A stretch of DNA of 64,000 nucleotides from Alkaliphilus peptidifermentans DSM 18978 (GCF_900101495.1 NZ_FMUS01000014.1:1-64000); one strand, 5' to 3'; positions 46,380 to 58,089 are shown, numbered from the stretch's first letter. Translations and numbers: made by a program. The notes: generated by a model not told the origin, from the sequence alone.

Positions 46380-47042
46380 CTAATATTCATTTAGTCTTAG
46401 TTCAAGCTTGTTTTGCATATGCCCTAAAACACTTATAATTAGCCAATAAACTAGGATAATAACTACAAAGGCCTCTAAATATCTATAGCTAGAGGCAGCT
46501 TCCATTTGTGCCATAGCCATCATCTCTGTCACTCCTATGGTATAAGCCAAGGATGAACTCTTCACTATATTTATAAAACTATTGGACAAAGCTGGTACTG
46601 CTGTTCGGATAGCTTGAGGTAAAATAATTCGTCTCATAGATTGCCAATAGGTCATTCCTATGGATAGGCATGCTTCCATCTGCCCCTTTTCTACAGACAT
46701 AATCGCTCCTCTAATGGCTTCCGACATAAATGCTGCTGAGTTCAGGCTCAGTACAATCAACGCCGCATTAAATGCACTAAGTTTAATGAGTACTGGAAAA
46801 ACTTGTGCCAATCCAAAGTATAATAAAAATAGCTGTGCCAATAGGGGTGTCCCTCTAAAGAAGGACACATATACTTTCAATAAGGGGGAAAGTATCTTTA
46901 TTTTGGCATCAGTAATTAAGGCAATCACAAAGGCTATTGTTAATCCAATAACCATAGTGAATATGGATAGTATCACGGTCACCTGTAAGTATTGCAGCAT
47001 TAACGGTATTAATCTTATGGCAAACTGAATATCAAAACTCAT
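46380..47042 (-). CDS. Amino-acid ABC transporter permease
   Basis: A 220-residue HisM/GlnP-type permease with about five membrane segments and the EAA loop EACLSIGMTYWQSMRRIILPQA. The ATG at 47042 follows AGGAGATAC. It shares the operon with its ATPase (10 bases) and binding protein. Confidence 0.93.
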   Translation of the reverse strand: MSFDIQFAIRLIPLMLQYLQVTVILSIFTMVIGLTIAFVIALITDAKIKILSPLLKVYVSFFRGTPLLAQLFLLYFGLAQVFPVLIKLSAFNAALIVLSLNSAAFMSEAIRGAIMSVEKGQMEACLSIGMTYWQSMRRIILPQAIRTAVPALSNSFINIVKSSSLAYTIGVTEMMAMAQMEAASSYRYLEAFVVIILVYWLIISVLGHMQNKLELRLNEY

Positions 47043-47065
47043 CACAAAGTATCTCCTAATTGTTT

Positions 47066-47914
47066 TTACGGTTTAACTGTTGTATCTAAATCAAACCATT
47101 TCTTTGAAAAATTCGATAATGTTCCATCTTGATGCATATCTCTTATGGTCTTGCTTATATCTTCTCTCAAAGCGTCCTTTTCACTACCTTTCACAAAAGG
47201 ATATGCATTTGTTTCAAACACCAACTTAATATCTAAAAGCTTTAAATCAAGATTATTTTTTTCTATTGTTGCTAATGTTTTTACTTCCCCTTGCCAGCTG
47301 GCATCTAATCGACCTAACTCCACCTCTTGTTCAATAGGTACACCATCATAGGTTCTAATATCTAAATTAAGGTTATGCTCGTCATTGATGGCTCTTAATG
47401 TTCTTTCACCGTTACCACCTTGCCAACAGCCTACACTTTTCCCTATTAAATCATCTAATGATTCCATTGTGTTATCACTTCTTACAGCGAAGTCATAATA
47501 GCTATAAGCATAGGGCTCCGTAAAGTTATATTTTTCTTTTCTTTCCTCTGTTATAGACATTTGATGTGCTATTGTATCAATTCTTCCTGTGTCTAGCATA
47601 CCAATCAGTCCACTAAATCTAGATGTCTCAAAGCTGATCTCTAAGTTATTTCTTTTTGCAATTTCGTTCCATACATCAATCTCAAATCCTTGTAACACTC
47701 CATCTTTCTGAAATGCCCAAGGATAATACTCTCCTGAAGTACCTACAACTATTTTTTCTTGTTCCTCTTCATCTACCTCCTCAACTACTCCTTCTACTAC
47801 TGCGTCCTCCACATCCCCTTCAGCTGCACCTGTACTGCCAGTACAGCCCAACTGTGTCAATAAAACTACTATCATTAGTCCTACAATCGCAATCCCTTTT
47901 CTCTGATTAAACAT
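47066..47914 (-). CDS. Amino-acid ABC transporter substrate-binding lipoprotein
   Basis: A 282-residue class 3 binding protein. The signal peptide ends in a lipobox (LTQLGC, Cys24), then an acidic linker (EEVDEEEQEKIVVGTSGEY). Type II periplasmic fold marks: WAFQKDGVLQGFEIDVWN and SVGCWQGGNGERTLRAI. Cystine or a similar dibasic/polar amino acid is the likely ligand given the C-S lyase in the cluster. Confidence 0.9.
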   Translation of the reverse strand: MFNQRKGIAIVGLMIVVLLTQLGCTGSTGAAEGDVEDAVVEGVVEEVDEEEQEKIVVGTSGEYYPWAFQKDGVLQGFEIDVWNEIAKRNNLEISFETSRFSGLIGMLDTGRIDTIAHQMSITEERKEKYNFTEPYAYSYYDFAVRSDNTMESLDDLIGKSVGCWQGGNGERTLRAINDEHNLNLDIRTYDGVPIEQEVELGRLDASWQGEVKTLATIEKNNLDLKLLDIKLVFETNAYPFVKGSEKDALREDISKTIRDMHQDGTLSNFSKKWFDLDTTVKP

Positions 47915-48694
47915 CCCAAATTCCTCCTTCTTTACAATCTCTCTTCTATAGCTCTTACAAACAAGTTAATATTACCATCATATTACTTATTTGCAAAATT
48001 GAAACTTTCTATCGGATACAGTTCTTCTATAGTAAAAGTTGATAATTAATTAACAATGTGTGTGTATCTGTTTATCATACTCACTGAAATATCAACGCAT
48101 AAAAATCCAGATTTTTCTTTAAGCTGTATAATCCTCACATAAAAACAACAGTGATTTATAGATGTAAACCTATAAAAACCACTGTTTTACTACCCGCAGC
48201 AGAGCTAATTGCGACACAACCTAAAATGCACTATTATTTTGTCCTCCTATTATCTAAAGTAGGGGAAGATTCCTATTCTCCTGCCAAAGAAGTACTTTAT
48301 TGACTGAATGTTCATTTTTATTTTTATCTACCTATTTGTTTTCTCGGTGCTCTGTCTAAGGATCTATTGGATACTTTCTTAAAAAAATAGAGGAGATTCT
48401 AATTTTGAAAATCATTGTTTCCCCTTTGGTTGTCACTATTTTATTATATGGTTTTTCCGATAGGCTGCTGGAGAAACTCTTTATTCAGCCCTTTACTGCT
48501 TCGTGATATACCATGGGATTGATTAGCTTTGAGGTGTTGGTGAAATATAGCAGTATGAAAAACATAGGGGTGTTAGTGGAGGAAGTGTATCGGATAAAAT
48601 GGTTGTGGAAAACAATATAAATAAGGCCTTTTGTAAAAGGGTAATTGGACTAAGACATTGCTTATGGCATAATAGAATACAAGGGGGTTTGGAT
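47915..48694. other. Non-coding stretch
   Basis: A hairpin (AACAGTG with CACTGTT) stands at 48148-48192, but no riboswitch is recognised. A 33-codon TTG frame at 48405-48506 with an AGAGGAG site reads VSPLVVTILLYGFSDR and could be a small membrane peptide; after its TGA the frame stays open to 48620. Confidence 0.45.
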
Positions 48695-49081
48695 ATGCTT
48701 AAATTATTTCTTATAATTTCTTCAATTTATTTGTTTGCGCAAATGACATTGTTCTTATTCTCATCTAGAATATTTTATAAGTTTACCGATTTTTTTAGCG
48801 ACACTATAAAATCAAACTTAAGATATAATAAGTTTAGTTACTTACTAGTTACATACATTACTTCTGTCTATGCTTTTATAAAAGGAATTCAAATGGACAA
48901 AAGTCAAAATTTAGATTTGCTTAAATTTTTTTTGCTAGTTGTTTTACTAGTAATATCTATACCTATAAATATTGGTTTGACAAGTATAAAAAATATACAC
49001 TTAAGGCATGGTATAACAATGTTTTTGGGAATATTTTTAGCTGCTATTATATTTTGGGCCGCTTTATTTAGTTCTTTATAA
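48695..49081 (+). CDS. Hypothetical membrane protein
   Basis: A 128-residue protein with four hydrophobic stretches (LKLFLIISSIYLFAQM, FSYLLVTYITSVYAF, KFFLLVVLLVISIPINIGL, FLGIFLAAIIFWAALF). I do not recognise the family. The start at 48695 has AAGGGGG upstream; the frame from 48599 is not likely to be read. It stands alone, converging on groL. Confidence 0.65.
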   Translation: MLKLFLIISSIYLFAQMTLFLFSSRIFYKFTDFFSDTIKSNLRYNKFSYLLVTYITSVYAFIKGIQMDKSQNLDLLKFFLLVVLLVISIPINIGLTSIKNIHLRHGITMFLGIFLAAIIFWAALFSSL

Positions 49082-49141
49082 GTTCACCTTGTACACATTA
49101 CTCTCAAGATTTATTATGAAAAGTATTTACAAAAAATAAGA

Positions 49142-49180
49142 TTGCCCACGAAAGATAATAAAAACCGTGGGCAATCTGTG
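49142..49180 (-). terminator. Intrinsic terminator of groESL
   Basis: AGATTGCCCACG pairs with CGTGGGCAATCT and is followed by TATTTTTT on the minus strand; about 75 bases after the groL stop. Confidence 0.8.
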
Positions 49181-49251
49181 TGAAAAACACTATTTTACAT
49201 GGCACGAAGCACCGTCAAGCTAGTGTTTAACTTATTTAATTTTGTGGGTGA

Positions 49252-50907
<1,656 letters not shown>

Positions 50908-50947
50908 TTAATATTTAAGTAAGTATTGAGTATTGTTTGTAACTTAT

Positions 50948-51232
50948 TTATTCAACTATAGCCAAAATGTCATTTTGTCTCAATATGGTATACTCAACTC
51001 CATCATGTTTAACCTCTGTACCGGCATACTTAGAGAAGATAACCTTATCTCCTACCTTTACTTCCATAACTACTTCTTTACCATCAATCATTCCACCTGG
51101 ACCTACTGCCATAATTTCTGCCATCTGGGGTTGTTCCTTTGCAGTTCCTGGAAGAACAATTCCGCTTTTGGTTTTTTCTTCAGCTTCAAGTCTCCTAATT
51201 ACTACTCTGTCGCCTAAAGGTTTAATATTCAT
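50948..51232 (-). CDS. groS: Co-chaperonin GroES
   Basis: A 94-residue GroES with [19 protein letters not shown], the mobile loop ([14 protein letters not shown]) and [17 protein letters not shown]. First gene of the operon; RBS GGAGGG. Confidence 0.98.
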   Translation of the reverse strand: MNIKPLGDRVVIRRLEAEEKTKSGIVLPGTAKEQPQMAEIMAVGPGGMIDGKEVVMEVKVGDKVIFSKYAGTEVKHDGVEYTILRQNDILAIVE

Positions 51233-51283
51233 AGTGAACCCTCCTTAAATTATTATTATAATTAAATTTTATACTTTTTCCTG

Positions 51284-51310
51284 TTAGCACTCACCATCAA
51301 CGAGTGCTAA
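51284..51310. promoter_or_regulatory. CIRCE element (HrcA operator)
   Basis: TTAGCACTC-N9-GAGTGCTAA, a perfect CIRCE inverted repeat, in the groES leader. It places the operon under HrcA heat-shock control. Confidence 0.95.
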
Positions 51311-51649
51311 TCACAATTATAATGTTATATAAAAGTAAATATTGTAGCAAACCCCATTTTTCTTTATTTTAGCCTATATTTACCATCTATACGTTATTCA
51401 TATTGATTATCACTTCTTTTCAATTATTTCCTTCGTTTTTCAAAGTCTTACTTTTATATTCATATTTTATCCTATTAATAATCTAATAATTGAAAATTTT
51501 TCACTAAAAAACACCCAAAATCGGGAGTTTTTAATAGCTTATGTTGGTTTATTCACCAGAGGAATGCATTTGGTTAAAACACAAATAAAGGTAGTATTCC
51601 GAAGAATAACTACCCTAAATATTAATACTTATTATTAATTTGCAATTTA
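51311..51649. other. Gene-free stretch with two hairpins
   Basis: A GGTAGTTATTC-TTCGG-AATACTACC stem (51590-51614) followed by TTTATTT on the minus strand terminates the DUF554 transcript. A weaker AACACCC/GGGAGTT stem is near 51506-51532. No ORF. Confidence 0.6.
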
Positions 51650-52369
51650 CTACAGAAGCATCTCAAAGAATGAAATTACCCTTATTAAAAATGGCTCTAT
51701 AAAGGGATAAAAAATTGGTAAAAACACAGCAGGTAGCATATTACCAACTGATATCTTTTTAATATCCAAAATATTTATTGCTATTCCCATGATCAACAGT
51801 CCACCAATTGCAGACATTTCACGTATAACCTCTGCAACAAGAAATGGTTTCACAAAGGATGCAGAAAAAGTAATAATGCCTTGATAAACAAAGACTGCTA
51901 TAGATGAAAACACAACTCCTATACCCAGGGTCGATGCAAATATTACTGCTGTTATTCCATCTATCAGTGATTTTGCAAATAATGTCTCATGGTTTCCTGT
52001 TAATCCACTTTCTAAAGAGCCCACAATAGCCATTGCACCAACACAGTATATTAAACTGGCTGTTACAAAACCCTTTGCCATCGATCCTTCTCCACCTCTA
52101 CCTACGTTGCCTTCTAACCAATCGCCTACTTTTTGTAGCTTATCTTCTATTGCAAAGGCTTCACCTATAATGCTACCAATTACTATGCAAAAAATTACCA
52201 ATATAATATTTTCACTTTTTAAGGCTCCCGATAGTCCTATTATAAAGACACATAGTCCTAAGCCTTGCATTATTGTATTTTTGAAGCTATCTGGAATTCC
52301 TTTTCGTAATAAAATCCCTGTTAACCCACCTATTATTATTGCTACTGCATTTACTATAGTACCTAACAT
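51650..52369 (-). CDS. DUF554 family membrane protein
   Basis: A 239-residue polytopic protein with the DUF554 (YdfK-like) pattern MLGTIVNAVAIIIGGLTGIL and glycine-rich membrane segments (GAMAIVGSLESGLTGNHETL). Function is unknown; transport is guessed from topology. The ATG at 52369 follows AAGGGGG. One base separates it from the glycosylase gene upstream. Confidence 0.85.
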   Translation of the reverse strand: MLGTIVNAVAIIIGGLTGILLRKGIPDSFKNTIMQGLGLCVFIIGLSGALKSENIILVIFCIVIGSIIGEAFAIEDKLQKVGDWLEGNVGRGGEGSMAKGFVTASLIYCVGAMAIVGSLESGLTGNHETLFAKSLIDGITAVIFASTLGIGVVFSSIAVFVYQGIITFSASFVKPFLVAEVIREMSAIGGLLIMGIAINILDIKKISVGNMLPAVFLPIFYPFIEPFLIRVISFFEMLL

Positions 52370-52370
52370 A

Positions 52371-53258
52371 TTAATCCCCCTTGCCAATTCCTAATTCTCG
52401 ACCGTAGTAAAACAAATACTGTTGTGCATAGCCAGCATATGACCCATATTGATTTTTTGCAAAATCCTCTATTTCCTTTGGTTTCATTTCACTATGAAAA
52501 TAAAAGTATTCCATCAGACGTTTAACCCACACGTCAACTGGAAAAGCATCTAGTTTACCAAAGGCAAAAAAAGCTATACAATTGGCAACCTTTGGCCCAA
52601 CCCCACTGAAATCTATTAGGCCTTTTCTACAATGGTCTGTATTCTGTGCTCGGAGCATAGGAATTAGATTTGGGTTAGATAATACCTGATTTGCAGTTTT
52701 AATAATATAAGGACCACGATACCCCATATTGCAGGCTGATAAATCTTCTGGCTTAAGCTTGGCTATTATTTCAGGCCTTGGAAAACTATAATATAGCTTA
52801 CCGTTAAAGCTTCCAATTTCTTCACCATATTTACTGCACAATAATTCAATTGCCTTCATGATTCTTGGTATATTGTTATTTGCTGAAACAATAAAAGACA
52901 CAATAGTTTCCCATGGTTCTTGTTTCAAAATACGAATACCATTACCAAATGACGTTGCCCTCTTCATTACATCATCTTTTTTAATAAGATTCTTTTTTAT
53001 GATTGCATAATCAGTATTTAAATCAAAATAATTAATCCAAATTTCCTCAAAATCAATAGGATTAGTATTGAGCAGATGAATATCTTCGTCTATTTTATTA
53101 ATATTTAATAGTTTGTTATACGCAACTCCGGTGTAGCTGTTATCATCTTCTTTTCTCCACCGAAAACATTGTCCACACTCAAAAATATCCTTTAACTCAA
53201 AATCCTTAACATTCTTCACAATAATTTTATTGCTCTGATAAAGCCATTCATATTTCAC
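52371..53258 (-). CDS. OGG1-type 8-oxoguanine DNA glycosylase/lyase
   Basis: A 295-residue HhH-GPD glycosylase. The N-terminal domain includes DIFECGQCFRWRKED; the catalytic lysine is in FSGVGPKVANCIAFFAFGK and the aspartate in FPVDVWVKRLMEY, the OGG1 arrangement. It removes 8-oxoguanine and nicks DNA. Such clostridial OGGs are known in this family. It is coupled to the DUF554 gene. Confidence 0.9.
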   Translation of the reverse strand: MKYEWLYQSNKIIVKNVKDFELKDIFECGQCFRWRKEDDNSYTGVAYNKLLNINKIDEDIHLLNTNPIDFEEIWINYFDLNTDYAIIKKNLIKKDDVMKRATSFGNGIRILKQEPWETIVSFIVSANNNIPRIMKAIELLCSKYGEEIGSFNGKLYYSFPRPEIIAKLKPEDLSACNMGYRGPYIIKTANQVLSNPNLIPMLRAQNTDHCRKGLIDFSGVGPKVANCIAFFAFGKLDAFPVDVWVKRLMEYFYFHSEMKPKEIEDFAKNQYGSYAGYAQQYLFYYGRELGIGKGD

Positions 53259-53276
53259 TTAATCACCTATTTCTGT

Positions 53277-54563
53277 CTAATCTACTGCTACATATATATA
53301 GTACATTTCAAGAAGCTGCTGACCAGTTTCAGCATCAAATAAAATAATAATTTGCTGATCATTTTTGGTTGTTTTAAATCTGTGGGTTAGTCTAGGCAAA
53401 TATCTTGTTTCAAAAGATCGAATAACAGCTAGCCCGTCATACTCCATATTACCAATATCCTCTTGATGTTTTTCTTGAATTTCCTCTACTTCTAAAATAC
53501 TTTCAGTCACTGGAATTTGACTACTTATAAAGTCATTACTATACTTTATTACATCTCCAATGCCAGAATCAATATTTATAGTGAATGCATCACTAAACAT
53601 AGTAATATTTTTCTTAATTGGAGTAAACCGAAACGAATAAATTACATTATTGTTTTTTCCCTCCAATTGCATTTTAAACATTTCTTCCTTTACATCTCCA
53701 GAATAGAAGTTGCTAAGAAAATCCCTAGCTAATATATTAGCTTGTCTTTGAGAAAAACTCCTGTTACTGCTTAATTCAGACTTAAGTTCATAATTCCTTA
53801 TTTGACCATTTATAGCATCAACCCATACAGTATAGCTGATATCCTTGTTGTAAAAGGTTAGATTATAATAGTGAACACCATCACGAAGCTTAACATTTTC
53901 TGAACTTTCAATTTCTAATCGTTGTAAATATGGAAATACTTCCTTTGCTTTATCAACTGCTACATCAAAGGTAATGTACTTAGGATGCTTATTAGGAGTT
54001 ACACTATGACGATATAATCTTGCCATCTCTTCTATATTTCCAGCCACCTGACCAAGGCCACCATCACTTTCTTTATCACTTTTTAAATCATTTCCCCTAT
54101 CTTTAATTTTGCTATGAACAACAAGTAATCTGTCAAGATTTTCATGAACCTTGTCCAATAATTCTATATCCTGTTCTGTTAGACGATTGTTATTACTGGT
54201 ATATTGTCTATTTAGGTGATTAACAACTGTGTTTCTTAAAACTTCAATTCCAGTTAAACCTCGTTGTAATCGCTCATTGGGCTTACGTTCAGATTGATTA
54301 ATATTTACCCAATGACCAAATGATACAGTCAACTCCTGTAAAGTACTTTGCAGGTTCTGCATAGATAATGGAGATTGGGTCTCTTTAAGTTCCCGTGCAT
54401 ACATCATACTTTGTCTTATATTACTTTCTATCTGTTGTGAAACCATTTGATTAGTGTCATATAATTTAGCTTTAGCATCCTGTAATTGAAAGTAATAGTA
54501 AGAGTTACCTAATAAGCTTAAAATCAACACCAGATATATAAAATATCTCTTCCCCTGTACCAA
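53277..54563 (-). CDS. ypeB: Germination protein YpeB
   Basis: About 428 residues: one N-terminal membrane segment (YFIYLVLILSLLGNSYYYF), a coiled-coil region to about residue 190 (LQSTLQELTVSFGHWVNINQ), and two PepSY-type repeats (VDKAKEVFPYLQRLEIESSE and others). In Bacillus YpeB holds the cortex-lytic enzyme SleB in the spore. I place the start at TTG 54563 behind GGGAGGGG; an ATG at 54602 has no ribosome site. No sleB gene is adjacent. Confidence 0.85.
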   Translation of the reverse strand: MVQGKRYFIYLVLILSLLGNSYYYFQLQDAKAKLYDTNQMVSQQIESNIRQSMMYARELKETQSPLSMQNLQSTLQELTVSFGHWVNINQSERKPNERLQRGLTGIEVLRNTVVNHLNRQYTSNNNRLTEQDIELLDKVHENLDRLLVVHSKIKDRGNDLKSDKESDGGLGQVAGNIEEMARLYRHSVTPNKHPKYITFDVAVDKAKEVFPYLQRLEIESSENVKLRDGVHYYNLTFYNKDISYTVWVDAINGQIRNYELKSELSSNRSFSQRQANILARDFLSNFYSGDVKEEMFKMQLEGKNNNVIYSFRFTPIKKNITMFSDAFTINIDSGIGDVIKYSNDFISSQIPVTESILEVEEIQEKHQEDIGNMEYDGLAVIRSFETRYLPRLTHRFKTTKNDQQIIILFDAETGQQLLEMYYIYVAVD

Positions 54564-54655
54564 GACTTCCCCTCCCTTACCTAATAACTCTTCATTTATC
54601 ATACCATAAACTGATGGTTGTGAACAGATTTACGTGTATAGTAACTGTTTTATCA

Positions 54656-55828
54656 TTACCTTCTAGCTACTCCCGTAATTGTTGCTGCTTTTGAAACAGC
54701 CTTTGCAACCTCAGCCACTACTTTTGGGTTAAAGGAGTCGGGTATGATGTAGTCAGAATTCAGCTCTTCATCTGTTATTATACCAGCAATTGCATAGGCA
54801 GCTGCCATCTTCATTTCCTCATTTATGTCACTTGCTCTTACATCAAGGGCTCCTCTAAAGACTCCTGGGAATGCCAATACATTATTAATTTGGTTTGGGA
54901 AGTCTGATCTACCGGTTCCTACAATAAATGCACCAGCCTCTTTTGCTAAATGGGGCATTATTTCCGGAATAGGATTTGCCATTGGTAAAACAATAGCTTT
55001 TTGTGCCATAGTAGAAACCATTTCTTTAGTAATCACATTAGGTGCCGATACTCCAATGAATACATCGCTTTTTTCCGTTGCAACCTCTAATCCACCTACT
55101 AATTTTCGTGGATTTGTTATTGCTGCCACTTTTTCTTGATGGAGGTTATTATAGGGTGCTCCTACATAGATAATACCTTTACTACCAACCAATACAATAT
55201 CCTTTACTCCTGCAGATTGTAATAGCTTGCAAATGGCTATTCCTGCAGAGCCAGCACCGCTAATTACCACCCTTATTTCTTCAAAGGATTTATTAACCAG
55301 CTTAAGTCCATTAATTAAACCCGCTAATACAACTATAGCTGTACCGTGCTGATCGTCATGAAAAACTGGAATGTCAAGTTCCTTCTTTAATCTATCTTCT
55401 ATTTCAAAGCATCTAGGTGCTGAAATATCTTCTAAATTGATTCCACCAAAGGTGGGAGACATATATTTGACTGTTTGGACAATTTCATCCACATCTTTAG
55501 TTGCCAAGCAAATAGGAAAAGCATCGATATTTGCAAAGGATTTAAAAAGAATTGCCTTCCCTTCCATAACTGGCATAGCAGCCTCTGGACCAATATCTCC
55601 TAAACCCAGCACCGCTGTACCATCAGTAACAACCGCCACTAGGTTACCCTTTGATGTATATTCATAGACTTTTTCTGGATTTTTATTAATTTCTTTACAA
55701 GGTTCAGCCACTCCAGGAGTATATGCTAAACTAAGGTCGTCACGATTATTCACCTTTAACTTCGATTCCATCGATATCTTTCCCTTTAATTTACCATGAA
55801 GCTCAAGGCTTTTTTGAAAAACATCCAA
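54656..55828 (-). CDS. NAD(P)-dependent malic enzyme
   Basis: About 390 residues. Marks: SLAYTPGVAEPCKEINK, VTDGTAVLGLGDIGPEAAMP, VFHDDQHGTAIVVLAGL and VVISGAGSAGIAICKLL. It decarboxylates malate to pyruvate; coenzyme preference is not readable. The start is placed at TTG 55828, giving MDVFQKSLELHGKLKGK as in the family, with GGAAGG upstream; a GTG at 55837 is too close to its site. Confidence 0.92.
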   Translation of the reverse strand: MDVFQKSLELHGKLKGKISMESKLKVNNRDDLSLAYTPGVAEPCKEINKNPEKVYEYTSKGNLVAVVTDGTAVLGLGDIGPEAAMPVMEGKAILFKSFANIDAFPICLATKDVDEIVQTVKYMSPTFGGINLEDISAPRCFEIEDRLKKELDIPVFHDDQHGTAIVVLAGLINGLKLVNKSFEEIRVVISGAGSAGIAICKLLQSAGVKDIVLVGSKGIIYVGAPYNNLHQEKVAAITNPRKLVGGLEVATEKSDVFIGVSAPNVITKEMVSTMAQKAIVLPMANPIPEIMPHLAKEAGAFIVGTGRSDFPNQINNVLAFPGVFRGALDVRASDINEEMKMAAAYAIAGIITDEELNSDYIIPDSFNPKVVAEVAKAVSKAATITGVARR

Positions 55829-55925
55829 TACTAACACTTCCTTCCAGGTTCAATAACATTTTTTTGTCTTAGCTCTATTTTATGATTATTAATACAGGCT
55901 GTAAAGTTAAATGTACTTTGTAGAA

Positions 55926-55965
55926 AAAAAAGATGACACAAATTTTTATATTTGGTCATCTTTTT
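55926..55965. terminator. Bidirectional terminator
   Basis: AAAAAGATGAC pairs with GTCATCTTTTT across 17 bases, with T-runs on both strands; it ends the YqeB transcript before malic enzyme. Confidence 0.75.
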
Positions 55966-55998
55966 ATAATAGGCAAACCTGCATTTTTTATCCTCTTT

Positions 55999-56052
55999 TT
56001 CTTCTAATTGCTCACTACTCATTACTCATTACTCATTACTCATTACTCATTG
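55999..56052. repeat. CATTACT heptad tract
   Basis: At least five CATTACT units of 7 bp and variants, running up to the yqeB stop region. Confidence 0.7.
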
Positions 56053-56834
56053 CTCTTCATCAATATTGCTTCTAAAACACCACCTGCAATACATCTGCCT
56101 TTATCAGATATAGTGGTAACAAAACTAATGTCGCCTCTTGGATCAACATCTCCTATTTTATATCCCTTTGAAACTGTTGTTCCATCATAAATCAATCCTC
56201 TAATTATACCAGCTATATTTGATTTGATTTCTTTATCTTCCACCAGAGCAATAACATCATCTTTTTTTACTATATCACCGATTACCTTAAGATTTTTAAT
56301 TTCTCCTTCTGCTGGTGCTCTTAACACCCTTTCTGTTGTATATCCCCCTATATCACCTGGCACTCCAGTATTTGCTTCGCTACAGCCATGAAATATAATG
56401 CGACCAAGATTATGACCCCTGTTGGTTTCAATTACCATATCAACATCTATACCTGCCACAAAACCTGGTCCTAATCCAATTACAATTGGTGCATCATCAA
56501 TATGGGTTCCAGTATTTTTCTTGGCCAATATTGCATCAACAAGAAAGTCGAATTTCATTTCATTTTTAATGTTTCCGTAGCCATCAGCAATAACAGGAAT
56601 AGCACCATCTTCTAGTATATTGGTGATATCCTGTATTGTTACTGCTCTCTTTGCCATGATCCCTTCTACCTGCCACTGACCTTCATATATACTATTGGCA
56701 AAGGACACATGTCTCCTAATACATGTGGGCTTTTCTACATCTGTCATAACAACCTTAAACCCACTTCTAAAAAGCTTGTGGCCTACAGCAGTAGCAATAT
56801 CTCCTGCCCCTTTAATGAGCACTTTCTTTTGCAT
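56043..56834 (-). CDS. yqeB: Selenium-dependent molybdenum hydroxylase maturation protein YqeB
   Basis: A 263-residue YqeB-family protein: VLIKGAGDIATAVGHKLFRS (Rossmann start), EKPTCIRRHVSFA, GLGPGFVAGIDVDMVIETNR and a biotinyl-like C-terminal part (LRAPAEGEIKNLKVIGDIVK). The family is linked to selenium-containing molybdenum hydroxylases such as xanthine or nicotinate dehydrogenase; its exact step is unproven. The start at 56834 follows AGGAG. No hydroxylase gene is in the window. Confidence 0.82.
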   Translation of the reverse strand: MQKKVLIKGAGDIATAVGHKLFRSGFKVVMTDVEKPTCIRRHVSFANSIYEGQWQVEGIMAKRAVTIQDITNILEDGAIPVIADGYGNIKNEMKFDFLVDAILAKKNTGTHIDDAPIVIGLGPGFVAGIDVDMVIETNRGHNLGRIIFHGCSEANTGVPGDIGGYTTERVLRAPAEGEIKNLKVIGDIVKKDDVIALVEDKEIKSNIAGIIRGLIYDGTTVSKGYKIGDVDPRGDISFVTTISDKGRCIAGGVLEAILMKSNE

Positions 56835-56901
56835 AATTGTTATACTCCTATTCATTATTATTACCTATATTCAGTATACAACAGCCTAAATTATTTATAA
56901 A

Positions 56902-58089
56902 CTAGAAGATATCTTCCTTCTGTAAATTTAGTATTTCATCAGAGGTTAGATTTAAAAGCTCCTTCAATATTTCTTCTGTATGTTGCCCTAAAATTGGTGC
57001 AGGTTTAACAATTTCACCCTGTGTTTCACTCATCTTAATTGGTACTCCAGGCATCTTCAAGCCACCCGCAGTTGGATGGTAAACCTCTTTTATCATTTCT
57101 CTAGCATTTATCTGTGGATTCTCAAGAACTTTATCTATTGTATTTATTGGCCCATTAGGTACTCCAGCTTCCTCCAGTATCTGAAGCCACTCTTTGGAGG
57201 TTTTTGTTCCGATAATCTTAGCAATAATTGGCCTCAGTTCTGCATAATTTTGGTTTCTAAGGGGGTTTGTTTTGAACCTATCATCTGCTATAAGATCTTC
57301 TCTATTCATTATTTTACATAGCTTTCCCCATAGTCCATCATTTCCTGCTGCTATCATTATTTCTCCATCTAAAGTCTCAAAGGGCTCAAAGGGAACAATT
57401 GAGGTATGTCGGTTTCCTGCGGGCATAGGAATTTCTCCAGTTACTACATATCTGGCAATAGCATTTTCCAAAATAGCAACTTGGCAATCTAACATTGCAA
57501 CATCCACCATTTGACCTTTTCCTGTCTGATTTCTATAGTTTAGTGCTGACAATATTCCTATAGCAGAAAATAATCCTGCAGTAATATCTCCAATAGAAGG
57601 TCCTACTCGAGTTGGTTTTCCATCCTTTTCACCAGTTATACTCATAATTCCTCCCATAGCCTGAACTACAGCATCGTAGGCAGCTCTTTGGCTATAGGGC
57701 CCAGTATGACCAAATCCAGAGCAAGCAGCATATATAATAGAAGGATTGATTTTTTTAAGTTCTTCATATCCTAGTCCTAGTTTTTCCATAGTGCCTGGTC
57801 TGAAGTTTTCTACAACTACATCACACTTCTTAACCATTTCAATGAATAGCTGCCGTGCTTTTTCCTTTTTGAGGTTTAATGTTATGCTTCTCTTATTTCT
57901 ATTCAAGCTTAGAAAATATGCACTTTCTCCTTTTACGTATGGCCCAAATTGTCTTGAATCATCACCAACACCTGGCATTTCTATCTTAATGATATCTGCT
58001 CCCATATCACCTAAAACCATAGTGGCATATGGTCCTGCCAATACCCTCGTTAAATCTAAAACCTTTACTCCCTCAAGGGCTTGATTCAT
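56902..58089 (-). CDS. CaiB/BaiF family (class III) CoA-transferase
   Basis: A 395-residue class III CoA-transferase. Marks: EGVKVLDLTRVLAGPYATM, the catalytic Asp region VAMLDCQVAIL, VVENFRPGTMEKLG and KPTRVGPSIGDITAG. It moves CoA between carboxylic acids. The acid pair is unknown; context suggests a carboxylate made in the neighbouring catabolic pathway. Confidence 0.9.
   Translation of the reverse strand: MNQALEGVKVLDLTRVLAGPYATMVLGDMGADIIKIEMPGVGDDSRQFGPYVKGESAYFLSLNRNKRSITLNLKKEKARQLFIEMVKKCDVVVENFRPGTMEKLGLGYEELKKINPSIIYAACSGFGHTGPYSQRAAYDAVVQAMGGIMSITGEKDGKPTRVGPSIGDITAGLFSAIGILSALNYRNQTGKGQMVDVAMLDCQVAILENAIARYVVTGEIPMPAGNRHTSIVPFEPFETLDGEIMIAAGNDGLWGKLCKIMNREDLIADDRFKTNPLRNQNYAELRPIIAKIIGTKTSKEWLQILEEAGVPNGPINTIDKVLENPQINAREMIKEVYHPTAGGLKMPGVPIKMSETQGEIVKPAPILGQHTEEILKELLNLTSDEILNLQKEDIF

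Noticed and set aside
48148-48192. SAM or T-box riboswitch before the amino-acid ABC operon
   Set aside because: Only a simple hairpin is seen; none of the S-box or T-box landmarks are present.
48504-48506. Second selenocysteine codon
   Set aside because: The TGA is in a 33-codon frame with no selenoprotein pattern and no hairpin noted; ordinary stop is simpler.
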